A model generated the notes under the pieces. The model saw nothing but the letters and a program-made list of their open reading frames with translations, did no database searches and was not told where the DNA came from. A stretch of 64,000 nt of DNA from Paraphysomonas bandaiensis (taxonomy: Eukaryota > Chrysophyceae), in the NCBI GenBank assembly GCA_965644295.1, contig CBFFRP010000352.1, positions 124,001 through 188,000 on the forward strand, given 5' to 3'. Shown here one piece after another: positions 32,178 through 44,706 of the stretch. The stretch's first letter is position 1; the number at the start of each line of letters is the position of its first letter. The position numbers and the translations under genes were made by a program.

Positions 32178-34250
32178 ATGACGAAACGAACTTATTCTGG
32201 TTGCACAGTCTCAATCACACCTGAAGCCGGATACCTCACTAATTATGTGGAATGCCTTACTGATATCCAAACAGCAAAGGCAGTATCTACTATGACTTCT
32301 TCAGGTCATGGAAGACTAGGTATAATCCCCAAATGCAAAACGAAACAAACTTCGTTTGTGATCAAGAAGCCGAAATGGGAACCCTTGATTCTGGTTGCAC
32401 AGTCTCAATCACACCTGAAGCCGGATACCTCACTAATTATGTCGTATGCCTTACTGATATCCAAACAGCAAAGACAGTATCTACTATGACTTCTTCAGGT
32501 CATGGAAGACTAGGCATAATCCCCAAATGCAAGCATGTGGACCAGGTTTCTAGAACACTCGTTTCCATCAATCAACTAGACGACCTCGGACACGAAACCA
32601 TATTCAGAAATTAGTCCGTAAAGATACTCAAAGATGGTATACTTATATCCAAAGGCCAGCGAGTTGGAAGCCTATATGAAATTTCACTATCGGACCTCGG
32701 TACTCCTATTGACGAATCCCACCTTGATTCAACTGCATCTGGCCCACTCGCAACTCTAGCACATAAGAGATTGGCGCATTCTTCAATTGGACTCATACAG
32801 AAAGCTGTACAGTCAAAATTAGTAACGGGCAGTTGAAGCAAGGTGGGATTCGTCAATAGGAGTACCGAGGTCCGATAGTGAAATTTCATATAGGCCTCCA
32901 ATTCGCTGGCCTTTGGATATAAGTATGCCATCTTTGAGTATCTTTACGGACTAATTTCTGAATATGGTTTCGTGTCCGAGGTCGTCTAGTTGATTGATGG
33001 AAACGAGTGTTCTTGAAGCTTGGTCCACATGCTTGCATTTGGGGATTATGCCTAGTCTTCCATGACCTGAAGAAGTCATAGTAGATACTGTCTTTGCTGT
33101 TTGGATATCAGTAAGGCATACGACATAATTAGTGAGGTATCCGGCTTCAGGTGTGATTGAGACTGTGCAACCAGAATCAAGGGTTCCCATTTCGGCTTCT
33201 TGATCACAAACGAAGTTCGTTTCGTCATTTATTGAATAGCCGACTCCTCCAAAGTCTCGTCCTTTCTGTTGTAGTTGACGAAGGACCACTGTCTTCATAA
33301 TCTGCGAATTGGTCGCAGTCGTCGTTTTAGGTGCTCTGATGAGTCTGGAATCTAACTTTCTTGATTTTCCTACTGGTTGGTTTGGTTCCAGAGGAATTCT
33401 TCATCTGTTGGATCCTTTCCCTGGAGTGCTTGCATTCTGAAGCGATGTGTCCTTTTCCATCGCATCGGAAACACTTAATGTCTTTGTCAGCTCTCTTGTC
33501 ATGTTTCGGTTTATTGGAACGGTTTCTGAAAGATGTCCCCTTTTTGCGCTTGGAATTCACTTTACTTCTGGAAAATGGGGGTTTTGAAGCTGCAAGCTGA
33601 ATACTGTCGGTTTTTGTTTCGTTGCTTGACAAGAGCATTCCAACAGACGAGCTTCCTAATCCGCGTAGTCTGCTCTGCGTATGAGTGTTTTGTAGTCATC
33701 GATAGGGTGCATCTGCAGGTTGATCGCCAGTTCTCGATACGTCATATTTTCTTTGGATACCAGGCCTTGTCGAATGCGTGAGATAAGATCTTGATCACTT
33801 ATCCGATGACCATAATTAATCAGCTTGTTTCGGAGCCTTTCGACCGCTTCAAGAAAGTTGATTATCGACTAACCTTTTTTGATTTTTATGCTCTGGAACT
33901 GGCCAATCAGATCGGTGATTACGTCATTAGTCGTTTTCTCCAAAATCCCTTCAGCCTCTTCATTCTGACCAATGATAGAGCTTGTAATGACTGACCATAG
34001 GTAGTTATTACCTTCATCATCATATCGTTTCGCATCCTGATACTGTTCGAGTCGATATTGGTAGTCCTGCTTCAGGCTCGATTGGGTGATCGTTCTGTAG
34101 AGTATACGATCTTACGCTTGCGATAGAACCGTGCGCGGCACTTCTTCTGCTACCTGGAGAAGTTCTTCTTATAGAATTTCGGCATTGAATCTTTTCGCTT
34201 GTCGGTTGTCGAATCCGAATCGGTTGAGTCGTAACTTGTAACTTTAACTG
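32178..34250. mobile_element. Rearranged Ty1/Copia retrotransposon fragment
   Basis: Minus-strand sequence encodes a Copia-type gag end with a CCHC knuckle (CFRCDGKGHIASEC, in 33638-33327), then a protease with LDSGCTVSITPEAGY (33298-32951). The plus strand from 32178 to about 32836 repeats the protease region twice head-to-tail and continues into a GAG-pre-integrase segment (HKRLAHSSIGLIQKAV). The two orientations meet in a large imperfect palindrome centred near 32790. Frames are broken, and no integrase, RT or LTR is present, so it is non-functional. Confidence 0.8.
32951..33638 (-). pseudogene. Copia gag-protease remnant
   Basis: Two open pieces, 33638-33327 (basic gag C-terminus with one CCHC zinc knuckle) and 33298-32951 (115 codons containing the aspartic protease motif DSGCT and a start of the pre-integrase spacer), are in different frames. 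Upstream minus-strand sequence to about 34200 gives further gag-like fragments. It is a degraded retroelement, not a host gene. Confidence 0.75.
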
Positions 34251-34643
34251 ACATCTCGCTACCAAATAAAGAATTGATCTTAGTAATAGTAAAACAATGT
34301 TGTGATTATTAGAGTGTAAAGTGATAAACACAGTAGAGTGAGAATTATGAATAACAACATAAAACATAACTATCATGCACAACGGAATAGTTAGAAGTGT
34401 AACTGATAATGACGACGCTATGATGACGATTATGTATCTTCAACAGATACTCTCTCTAATTCAGTTCATGATATATTTCATTGAACATTATAACTCACAG
34501 ATGTAATCTTGTATTAATCTGAATCCTAATAGCTATGAGTTTAGTACACACATAACGACGAAGAATCACATGGGTCGATATGTGTGTGTGTTTAGCATGA
34601 GTCTATCTCACAATCAAATTGACTTGGCTTCTCGTATTTACTC
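34251..34643. other. Intergenic, AT-rich
   Basis: Nothing recognised between the Copia wreck and the next R1 repeat. Confidence 0.4.
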
Positions 34644-34870
34644 CCTCAACAAAGTCGGACTCGCACCTTTTCGTGGTTCGTGGTGTTCTGGGGGATAAGT
34701 ACCGGAGAGATTCTCTCTGGGAAACTAACGTGAGCCGCAAACATAGTCAGCAGATATTTTACTGCCCACTCATAGCCGAATGCTTGTGTGGTACAAGAGA
34801 CACCAAAAAGTGTCACTTGTGTAGACGTCTTTGGGCCCTGACGAATAAACAGGCATCTGGGACCTCTGAA
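34644..34870 (+). repeat. Dispersed repeat R1, copy 4 (3'-truncated)
   Basis: It begins CCTCAACAAAGTCGGACTCG and includes GGATAAGTACCGGAGAG...TCTCTCTGGG and GTGTAGACGTCTTTGGGCCC. It stops after AACAGGCATCTGGGACCTC, without the long tail or R2. Confidence 0.7.
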
Positions 34871-36204
34871 GGGTAAATATTGACGGATGAGTAGTATAAT
34901 ATACCACAGCAATGCCATCAGTCATTGTACTTATGTATTTATAACATAACATTTGTGTGTCATACATAAAGCCATCATAAGCTTCAATGTAGTGAATGAA
35001 ACTCAAGCACATATAAAACTATTTGCAAGTTAAAACTATCTACTCTAGGTCGCACATAACAAACTCTAGGTCGCTGAGAGCGTTCTATTAAATAAGCTGA
35101 TACAAAATTGACATTGGTCGTAACCATTACTAGCATGTGGTCTTCATATACGCTACCCGGATGACATCATGATCCTTAGTGTGTGGATACAACCAAACAC
35201 TTTTAATTTACTAACAAAGTAATTCTAGTTGGATACACCTCTCTCAATTAGATTTACTTATTCAGTCAAGTATCTGTGATTGCCTGTAAGACATAATAAT
35301 ATTTCATATAATATAAGTATACTGTATTATCGTGTATAGAGTATGAAACTACTGTATTGTGTTGTCGGTAACAGTACACCACTTTATTAAGAAGTTCAAA
35401 CTGTTGAGGTGATATAATCACGCGCTACACAATTTGCCTCTCTACCAAATTGCTACGACCAAGTGCTAAATAACGCAACACAATCTAGTTAGCTACCTGC
35501 GCATACAACAGTTGCGGTCTCACATGAGTAAATTTGCACAGTGATGCATGCAAAATCTTCTTCAGATTCAAGCACAGCAGTTGTGTGAACTAGTGATCAG
35601 TTCCGGAACTGTAAAGGAAAAAAAGAGCTTATAAAAAATCTAAAGCCGAATCCTTGGGTTGGAGTGGTGTTGAGCTCAAGGTTGATCTGTGTTCTCTAGT
35701 CACAGCTAAGAGCTTCGTCTCGGGTTGTTACAGTAGGGCAATAGTCATATATGGATGTGCTCTACATATACGGAGATGAGGAAGAAATGATACCAATACC
35801 ACACACCATACATGGAGCGTATTATACGCATACAATAATGATTACTGAGCGATAGGAGTGATGTATATGGTGCACTTAAGATACAAATCTTTCTGTGATA
35901 TGCTGCTTGGAATATGTACATGTATAGATTGCACTGTACATGTATTTTTACTCCGAAATTAGGATATTTTGGAATTTTTCCACATGAAAAATCATAATAT
36001 GCAGAGAAACCTGTGTAGGAATTCCTACGAAGTAGTTGTGTATAATTACAGTAGTGGGTACCACAGTACACCATACAGGTCTAGAGGTACAGTAAAAAAT
36101 CAGCCGGCGATGTAGCGATCGATATTTCTAATTTGAACGCTGAGCACAAGCAGCGATGGTTGTCTTCACCAAACGAAACACTCTCAAAGCTTCTTCGAAC
36201 TGTA
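34871..36204. other. Intergenic / 5' flank of SAS-4
   Basis: AT-rich, with no clear gene apart from the last ~120 bp. The reading frame of the SAS-4 first exon is open from about 36085 (SRRC-free frame ...DISNLNAEHKQRWLSS), so an additional upstream exon joined at an acceptor near 36100 is possible. Confidence 0.4.
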
Positions 36205-39200
36205 ATGGACGATTTTGACGAATCTCTTCCATCTCATAGTGTGTTCGTTCCTGCATCTGTGCCGAAGGAGCAGCGCGAAGACGATTCTTTTAGGTAAGAG
36301 ACTGCTCTACTCTATCCGCTTATTCTGATCGTATACAGTGACAGATCAAAGCCGCATGATAACGCATATGTGGCTGATAGTCGCACGGATGACCAGCGAG
36401 GGGTTTCCATAGGTAACAAGTGTGTAGAGATAAAGTGGAATGATATGAAGTGTTTTTTAAGGACACAGCCGACAAGAAACGAATACGAAGTCGCCGAAAC
36501 CTGTAACTCCGAAACCTTTTCTCCGGAAGGGAAGGTATGCAGTGTTGTTATGCATTATTATTATTTGAAGCACTCCTATATTGTAGTCGACAAGAACCAT
36601 CTGCATTGATGAGGAAAAATGCTAAACGAACGCAGACATCCAACCTTTCTGAAAGTAAAATACGTAGAAGTCGTGCATCATCAACACAAAGTGGGTCTAT
36701 TTGTGAAGACACATCATTTTCTACGATTCAGTACGGTTGCTCACCAGAGCGACCGACAAGTGCTCGAGAGAAAGGAGCGGGTGATGTCGATATATCTGTG
36801 GTATCATCCACAACATCCGTGCTCGGAGATACTAGCACCATAGAGTTACACCAGAGAGTGATGCAGAAACAACAGCATGCTCGACGGGAGCTAGATGAAT
36901 TTGAAATGATTGAGAGGGATTTGGACCGTATTGAAATTAATCCTCTCATGATGTCCCTTGATACAAAAGGACAGTCTGAAGTACAGACTGGAAATTACGC
37001 CGCTGCCACAACTTCCGTCAGAGATCCAGTGGACAGATATGAGTCATCCGACTCCGGTTATGAAAAGGGAGATTGGCAGGACCAGACTGCGGATTATTAC
37101 ATGTCGGAACCCCCTTTGATGCTACATTCGGAGGAGGTTGATACTGTCCATGAGGACGATGAGTATGGAGTACTTCCTAAGACATCGTCTGAACCAACAG
37201 TTCGACAAAGTAGAGAGCAGTATGACTGGCGGGGATCAGAGGGAAGGAAGAGTTTGGAGTCACTCAATAGAAAAATCAGATTATCCGTGGAATCTGACAC
37301 CGCATTGACCGAGACATCGCAACATCGCAACGCATGTACCACTGACATTCGCAGTACCAGTCCTATGGAAAGTAAGACTACTGAGGCTTCGCATATTATT
37401 CCACAGTACGAAAGCGAGGATGAAGAATCATACAACAACGACAATGAATATCACCCTGAAGACGACAAGAGTGAAGGAAGCCGGGACGCTCTTCCCAATA
37501 GCACAGAGTTCTATGACATGCAACGTACTGATACCAGTGTCGCGGGTGTTATGAGAGCCCGGGCGGACGACGAGAGTAGCGTTGACGACTCTCACAGTTG
37601 GGGTGCTACTGAAAGGGTAGTACAGACTACTCGACCATCTATGATGCCATACAGAGAGGAGGCTGGGAGGTACAACTACACTACCCAGTCTCAGCATTCT
37701 GTGGGGGCCATTGGTGGAGATCGGGGTGCTGAGGACCCGTGGAGTGTAAGAAAATCAGTCGGGAGCGTTCGCCGAGCAGCAAGTGCAGGCAGAGCAGTGC
37801 GTCCTGCTTCTGCAGGTGCAGTTTCATCCAGAAGAAAAAGTTTTGGTAAAAGTGGGGAAGTAAAAGGTAGAGATAGAGTAGGAAATGGAAATAGTTCTCT
37901 CCCTGAAGCAAGTGGACAATCCGTATCGGAGGACCTCAAGCGAAAGGCCAAAGAACTTGAGGATGAAATAAATACGTACAAGTAAGTTTCCTGAACGAAA
38001 GGATCGATGTGTGATGTGTGTTTAGAAAGGAAAATTCTAACCTGAAGAGTGTGCGCAAGCAACAAGAGAATGTTCTTGCCGACATTCAAGAGCAAAGATC
38101 TCAGGTAGTACCTTGTCATCATGTAAACGAGCTGAAAATCATTGGAATTCTAGTTGAAGGCATGGGTGGATGAAGAAAAGCGAAAAACAGAAAAGTGGTG
38201 TGAAGAGATTAAGGAAGCCGCTCTAAAAGAAAAGAGAGCAGCTGCGAAATATGTACGGCACTCTTTGTTTTGAGTCACGAATTTACACATTTATTAGGCA
38301 CGTGATGTGCGCACGAGTACCAGCTCAGGTCTGGGTGGTACAACGAGAAAGGAGCGGGCTGAAATCGAAGCATTAAAAGCAACTGTTGAGAAACTGAAAA
38401 TTGACCATGCCGAAGCAACGAAAAAGTGGAAAACAAATACTACGAGGCAAGAATTAATTGTGTGTGTCCCGGAAATGGCTGTTTTAATTGTAGGAATACA
38501 GGCTACAGAAATTAACAAAGTCTCAGGCTGCAATGATTTCAGACTTGGAGGAGCAGGTGGGTTTTATAATCATTCGCATGCAAGTGGCGCACATGTATCA
38601 TACAATGTATTTTTCAGGTTGCTTCTCTTGAACTGGAAAAGCTGCGACATTGGGAATCTGTTAATAGTGCCAATACCACAAGCAATAAGCAAAGCAGAAA
38701 GGGGCGACGAATCTTGTCTCGAGACGGAACCCCTGAATCATCATACGTTGAGGAAGTAGAGCTTGATAACTCTGCACATATAATTCGGAACTCGAAAATA
38801 TCTACAACTCGATCGATTACCAATAAAGACGGAAGCGTTGTCAGCAGCAGCGTTGAGCACGTTCGTCGTTCGAGCAATCGAGAGGCATTGGACGTTCAGC
38901 TTAGTGAAGAAAGGGCATCAGAGGGATCCCTAGTCGAGTATGGCACCCTTCGAAAGATGAATGTAGCCGGTGGAGTGGATAACGATTTTGTGTGGAACAC
39001 AACTGAAACCGAGTCGAATAATATAACATACGATTCTGGAGAGGACGTGACTGCGGTGACACCAAGCAATAGCCATACTTCGCCGCGGCTACGACCCAGT
39101 GGGGAATTATCTTCCCCCCACAACCGTAGCTATGATCCTAAAAAATACAATCGGTCTCGGGAGGACAATCTTGGGACAAGCAGTGGTAACAGGAAGAGCA

Positions 39201-39905
39201 CAGGCTCGTCCGTGAAAGAGTTAAATATGACTGCTTCTACCACAGTTTTGTCCCCGGGCAGAGTTGAACGTTCGAATGACGCTCCGTTACATGAAAAGCA
39301 TGGTAAATATGTTGTGTTTTATTTATGTTAGTGTAATTTCTATTACGACAGTCAGCGAGCCTTCTCAATCGAATTTGCAACAGTCGGAAAGCTTGAATTC
39401 TGCATATCAAACAGAGCGCGTTGTGAAGTTACCGGATTCTGATGGAAGGAGGAAGTCGAAAGATAAAGATAGAGTGGTTGAAATTACCCCAGAAGGTGTG
39501 AAAATCACGAAGTATAGTAATGGAACAGTGAAAACCGCATTTCCTGATGGTAGCTCAGAAGTGCGTTTCTCCAACGGAGACATTAAGAACCAAGATCCAC
39601 ACGAAGGCATCGTGGTATACTTTTATGCACATGCGAAGACAACACATACCACGTATAAAGATGGGTCTGAGTTGTATGAATTTCCGAATGGCCAGATTGA
39701 GAGGCATTTCGTGAACGGCAGGAAAGTTATTACATTTCCTGATAAAACAATAAAAACTATTGACCCAGATGGGTTTCAGGTATGACAGTATTCTTGTGTC
39801 CAGCCTATCTCACGAATGCTTTTCGTTGTGCAGGAGAGTATTTTCCCAGATGGTGTTATTGTAAAGGAGTATCCCGGAGGAGAGAGACAAATTGTAAAAT
39901 CTTGA
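36205..39905 (+). CDS. SAS4: Centriole assembly protein SAS-4 / CPAP (CENPJ)
   Basis: Ten exons fit in frame: 36205-36293, 36339-36534, 36636-37981, 38026-38104, 38154-38252, 38298-38446, 38502-38556, 38618-39302, 39352-39779 and 39834-39905, about 1,065 aa. A long acidic/Ser-rich disordered part is followed by a coiled coil (EDLKRKAKELEDEINTYKK... KEKRAAAKYARDVR ... KWKTNTTRLQ ... LEEQVASLELEKL). The C-terminal Tcp10/G-box domain is built of repeated strands (EITPEGVKITKYSNGTVKT, FPDGSSEVRFSNGDIK, YKDGSELYEFPNGQIERHF, IFPDGVIVKEYPGG), the domain that binds STIL/Ana2 in animals. CPAP controls centriole and basal body length. The intron at 38447-38501 appears to use a GC donor, and the second intron (101 nt) is the least certain. 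The start may lie in an unseen upstream exon. Confidence 0.88.
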
Positions 39906-40940
39906 TGTTCATTGAGAATACCAATATTATATACCTAACGCAAGATATTATAGGAATAGTGTATATTTTACATTTTCTGTAGTAAACTGAGAGTGAAAAT
40001 AGAGGGAGTACTTACCTTTGCCTAGGGATAGCTGTGATTTTCACACTTTTACCGTGGTAGTAAGTATGTCGAATGGTACCGCTGCCATGCGTCAGAGTTA
40101 TCTAATAATTATCGCGGGCAGCTCTTGCCAAGGTGGTACTTCGTCATCAAACGTCCACTATTTTAGTGTCTTGCATAAGCGAACTCGCTTATAAATAAAT
40201 ATTGTTCATCTAATATAAGGATGTGATGAGTACTTCATAAAAACATGAACCTTGAATATATAAACTGAAAATGCAGCAGACAATAATGATAGTAGTAACG
40301 TGGAAGCCATATTTAATACTTAAAGTGTAAAATATGCATAAATCTGTGTGTACTCGTAGGCGCTTCGTAGTCTGTATTGGTCTTTTTTAATCTGTGGTAT
40401 ATTATACTACTCATCCGTCAATATTTATCCTATATCTGTACAGCAATGAAGTACAGAATCTAGGACTGCAACACTAGGAGTAGGAATAAAAATATAGAAA
40501 GAAACTGAAATACATTAACCGTTACAAATGTGGCCTGTAGAGAATATGTTAATGTTGGCGATTGATCAAGGCATTACTTCGATACCACAACCTTACTATC
40601 ACTTATTATAAAATTAAGCGAATTTCAGCGAGTATTGTACTTTACAAAACTCAACTAAGTCACCAATTAACACATACGCAGCAACTCAGCACTACAATCA
40701 TTCATTATATTGTGTACATTCATTATATCTCTTTCTCAAGCTACAATAGTACTATGAGTTAGTGACATGCATCTTCTTGTCCTATTTCCTTTCACTCCAT
40801 CTGTAACTAGCTGAGTCTGTATTATTTTTGTTTACATGTAGCTATGTATATTACTATGCTTTATATCAAAGTGAAAGAGTTCTATGTATATTGCATGCTA
40901 CTTGCGGTTCTCGACAACAATTTAGCCATGACTTGAAAAA
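39906..40940. other. Intergenic between convergent genes
   Basis: Between SAS-4 (+) and the four-TM gene (-). A ~39-bp stretch at 40392-40430 is the near-exact reverse complement of 34871-34909. No gene is seen. Confidence 0.45.
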
Positions 40941-41588
40941 CTAATCTGCAGAGTATACTTGTATTGGGTGTGGAGTAACCCTCTCTTCTCTGTCAATATA
41001 GTCTACTAACTGATTTAACAAGCTCACTGCAAACACAGCACACATAAATACTATGGCCGCTAACGCAGATTCATAACATGGTCCCACCTCTACTTCTTCA
41101 ATGGTATCGTTGCCTTTAAATGCACTGTGGCATATTCCAAACGAACTATAAGCCGCACCCAAAAATATCACAGTGACGGCTGATAAAATGCTGCACTTTA
41201 TAAAAGGATTAGGAACACATTTAGATGCGAGCGTGATAAGCAATGTTCCACTCGCGAATATCAAACCAAACATCAGAAGGACCGTTACACCAATACTCTG
41301 CCCATTACATTTTTTGCATATGTCGATGTCATCAGCGCAGTCTGTATATTTGATTACGTCCTTGTCGTTCGATTTTGTAACGAAATATATAGCATTGATT
41401 CCGGCATAGTAATCGCCGTGAATATACGACTCTTCTGAACCAGAAGCGAAAATCCAAGGCGTTTCCTCAAGTGTATTCCTTTCCACCGATGCACCACTCA
41501 AACTAACTATAGTCAGAATAATACATAGCACAGACAAGATTGCAGTTGTAAATGTCAGAATAACACTTAATTGAGCATGCGTTATCAT
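40941..41588 (-). CDS. Four-transmembrane protein, claudin/tetraspanin-like
   Basis: Single-exon ORF of 215 aa with four hydrophobic helices: LSVILTFTTAILSVLCIILTIVSL (about 7-30), IGVTVLLMFGLIFASGTLLITLA (about 98-120), CSILSAVTVIFLGAAYSSFGI (about 131-151) and ALAAIVFMCAVFAVSLLNQLV (about 175-195). The large first extracellular loop contains CADDIDICKKC with four Cys, which could pair. Topology (long loop 1, short loop 2, cytosolic ends) is like claudins and related PMP22-type proteins, but the W-GLW-C-C signature is not seen. Role unknown. Divergent from LENG8 with 479 bp between starts. Confidence 0.6.
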   Translation of the reverse strand: MITHAQLSVILTFTTAILSVLCIILTIVSLSGASVERNTLEETPWIFASGSEESYIHGDYYAGINAIYFVTKSNDKDVIKYTDCADDIDICKKCNGQSIGVTVLLMFGLIFASGTLLITLASKCVPNPFIKCSILSAVTVIFLGAAYSSFGICHSAFKGNDTIEEVEVGPCYESALAAIVFMCAVFAVSLLNQLVDYIDREERVTPHPIQVYSAD

Positions 41589-42067
41589 TTCTAACTATCT
41601 TTTCCAGCACCCGTCAAGTGAACATGCTTCTAGCGTTGAGAAATTGCTGAAATATTGAAATATGTATAATCAGAGGTAGGATTGTTCAGGGCCCTATCGG
41701 TTCATTCAGAACGATAAGTAAAGGACAAGAATAGAATAGTACAGTTCAAAGTCCACCCAGCGCATACCATACTATGACTTCTCTGTACATTGTAAGCAGA
41801 ATGGAGCAGTCATGTCGTGTCGTGTGTGTGGTATTGCTATGCGACGACAGCATGAGAGACACTCTCATACCGTTCCGTTACTGTATACTGCAGTGTAGTT
41901 GTGTACTGCTCTATTTGTACGTAGACATGAGGTGAAGGGTGTGTGCAGGTACAACTACAGGTCTACATACTGTACATGTGTGCTGTGTTGTGTATTGATA
42001 GTGGCGTAGAGAGTCACTGCTATCTCATATGGATATCACACCCCAGTAACCTCCCACCATACACAAG
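41589..42067. promoter_or_regulatory. Divergent promoter region, four-TM gene / LENG8
   Basis: 479 bp between two divergent start codons. Rich in GTGT and TGCTGTGT-type stretches. No defined core promoter element was identified. Confidence 0.4.
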
Positions 42068-43129
42068 ATGAGGGGTTCTATATGCCCTGATACATTTGAT
42101 GACGAAGAGAGCATTAAGAAGAAGCGATTGAGGAGTGAGAGATTCAAAGATCATCTGCATGTATGTGATGAGAGTGAGAGGGATGGAGCAGATAACACGC
42201 ACAGCCCCAAGAGATTCAAAGGACTGAGTATTCAACTAGAGCGACCATATCTTCGACTGACATCAGCTCCTGTCCCTTCTGTCATTCGGCCTTTGAAGGT
42301 ATTGAAATTAGCACTAGAGAACGTGAAGCAGAAGTATCTGGAGAATGAGGACTACAGTCATGCGTGTGAGCAGTTGAAAAGTATTCGTCAAGGTTAGTGA
42401 TTGTTAGTAATATCGATCGTCATTATGTGTTGGTGTAGATTTGACTGTTCAGAATATCAATAACAGATTTGCTGCTCATGTATACGAGACTCACGGCCGT
42501 ATAGCCCTGGAGTGCGGGGACCTTGCAGAGTATAACCAATGTCAGTCTCGGCTACAAGAAATGCGACGTCGGGGCATCCCGATATCGTCGTCCGAGTTCG
42601 ATAGCTACAGGGTTCTCCACGCTCTTTATTGTAAAAACAAACTCGAGACGGTTGGAATTCTTCGAGACTTGGCTAGGCGCCGTGAAATCGTAAGTAGATA
42701 CCAATGTGCTTGTAGTACAGCTCATCGATACGATGTTCAGGACAACGAGCACATGGCATTCATGATGTCAATACGACGGTGTCTTGTTGATGGCAACACC
42801 AGTAGATTCTTCAAGCTGTACTCTTCCGCCCCTCTCTTGAGTGGGTATATATTGGACTACATGGTGTCTAGTGTGCGGAAAAATGCTTATGACGCGATGA
42901 TTAAAGCCAATGATACAGTTTCACTTGGGGATATTACAGTGAGTTTTTAATAGTTACTTGTATTTGTTTTAATTTTTCTCACACGATGCATCGACAGAAA
43001 ATTCTTGGGTTTTCTAAAGTGAAGGAGTGTAAAGCATTCCTAAAGGATAAAGGAGCCGTTGTGGCAAGAAATCCGTCCAGTAATTTCCTGCGTGATATGA
43101 CATTAGACTGTAAACTCTCAAGATTGTGA
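42068..43129 (+). CDS. LENG8: LENG8/THP3 family protein (SAC3/GANP domain)
   Basis: Three exons, 42068-42392, 42439-42938 and 42998-43129 (introns 46 and 59 nt), encode 318 aa. After a charged N-terminus, the SAC3/GANP domain starts at ERPYLRLTSAPVPSVIRPLKVL and continues with DYSHACEQLKSIRQDLTVQ, the hallmark of LENG8/Thp3. Next come VYETHGRIALECGDLAEYNQCQ, a helical body, and a winged-helix-like end (CKAFLKDKGAVV ... DCKLSRL). Family members take part in mRNA processing and transcription-coupled RNP assembly (yeast Thp3-Csn12). It is shorter than vertebrate LENG8 because the long disordered N-terminal region is missing. Confidence 0.9.
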
Positions 43130-43756
43130 ACTAGTCCTGTTAGCTCGCTGTAGTACATGTCTGGTTTTTATAGAAACAACTACAAATTGTGATATAAAAC
43201 CTATAGAAAAAGCATTTCCTTGTTGTCGCTCCTGCATTGTAAATTAATAGGCCTATCCTGACTGATGTTATGAGATTTTGCACTCCAGGCACATTTCTAG
43301 GCCATAGCACCTAATCAACGGCAATCTGAACAGTCTGAATGGTGAAGTAGTATTTAATTCATCTAGTGTTTACTGTTAGTACTGGAAGTAGTGATCCCAC
43401 TTAATCATGAATTATATGTTATAACAATATAGGCCATCTAAATTACGTTCAATCCCGCTCGCTGAAGTGCGACGCACACACATACGGATCATTGCAGATA
43501 AGTGAGTGAAGGTTCAAAAACTTCTTTTAATAAACATTTGTGATTTACCTGCACATGTTACGGAGAATATTCAGGCCTATCACACAGAGTATGGCATAGG
43601 CCTATGACACAAAACATTCTCGTAATACTTTCTAATATGACATAAACGCAGGACAAGGGATTTAGATTTTTATATATGATATTACCAGGGCCATCTGGAG
43701 AAGGCCAGAGCAAATTGGCTTGTGACTGATGAAAATGAATTCATTCAAGAGCGAAA

Positions 43757-43918
43757 GTGGTTGCACCTTGGTGCTTGCGGTGACGCACCAGAAGATATCG
43801 TGGCGCCAAATACGTGGGGTATCTGAGTTAGGCACTAGTTAGTTAAATTTCAATGCTACATTAGTTCTGACTCTTATACGCATATTGCTAATAGTAAGAC
43901 ATGATTCATTCACGACTA
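43757..43918 (+). repeat. R2 tail repeat without R1
   Basis: It begins GTGGTTGCACCTTGGTGCTT, continues with GTATCTGAGTTAGGCACTAG, and ends TTGCTAATAGTAAGACATGA. It matches the LINE 3' UTR at 56059 over the first ~45 bp almost base for base. Confidence 0.75.
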
Positions 43919-44542
43919 TTTATGAATTTATGTAGTGCAATATAAATTCATTCGCGCATTCCAATAGTTCTGATGTTTAACAGCTCTAGTTAATCAGCCT
44001 ACAATATTCATTTTTATAAGTACATATAATAAAAGTAGTGACAAAATCTATAGGTGACCAACTACAAAATATTTTCGTTGAGGATAAACTACTCCCGATA
44101 TGTAATATTTAGTAAATAGACTTGAGTGCACAAACCTTATAGGCACAGTTATAGCAAGTGCTCTTCCATGACAGTAATACATATTTAAGTACACAATATA
44201 TAGACATGTACAGTAAATTCACCAATCCATTGAGTGCAGTATAGTTGCAATAACATAGTTATGAGAGAAGAAAGTAACCTTATAGCAACTAGCCAGCTCT
44301 AGTCGTGGCTGTCATGGGTCTCTTCTTGTTCCAGCCCCTGATCTGCAGCATATCTCTGATAGGAAGATGAGAGAACTGGCTCTTTACATATTCTGCCCAA
44401 AGTAAGTTAATTGACTGAAGAATAAAGAATGGAACAAAGAAGGTTCCTGGGGGTTTATATACAGAGTAAGTGTAAGGGGAATATAATTTTTCTTGGAAGT
44501 TTTTAATAAAAATTAAGAAGAGTATTATGATACTTGACAATC

Positions 44543-44706
44543 CCTCAATAAATTCGTACTCGCATCTTTTCGTGGTGTTCTGGGGAATAAGTACCGGAGA
44601 TATTTTTTCGGGAAACTAATGTGAGCCGCATATATAGTCAGCAGATATCAGATATTATTCAGCCCACTCATAGCCTTATGCTTGTGTGGTACAAGGAACA
44701 CAAATG
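44543..44706 (+). repeat. Dispersed repeat R1, copy 5 (3'-truncated)
   Basis: It starts CCTCAATAAATTCGTACTCG (diverged) and includes TAAGTACCGGAGATATTTTT and CTTATGCTTGTGTGGTACAA. It ends soon after CAAGGAACAC. Confidence 0.7.

Noticed and set aside
32178-34250. A CRISPR-like or host zinc-knuckle gene
   Set aside because: The repeats are long, protein-coding and Copia-derived, with no short regular spacers; the knuckle belongs to the retroelement gag.
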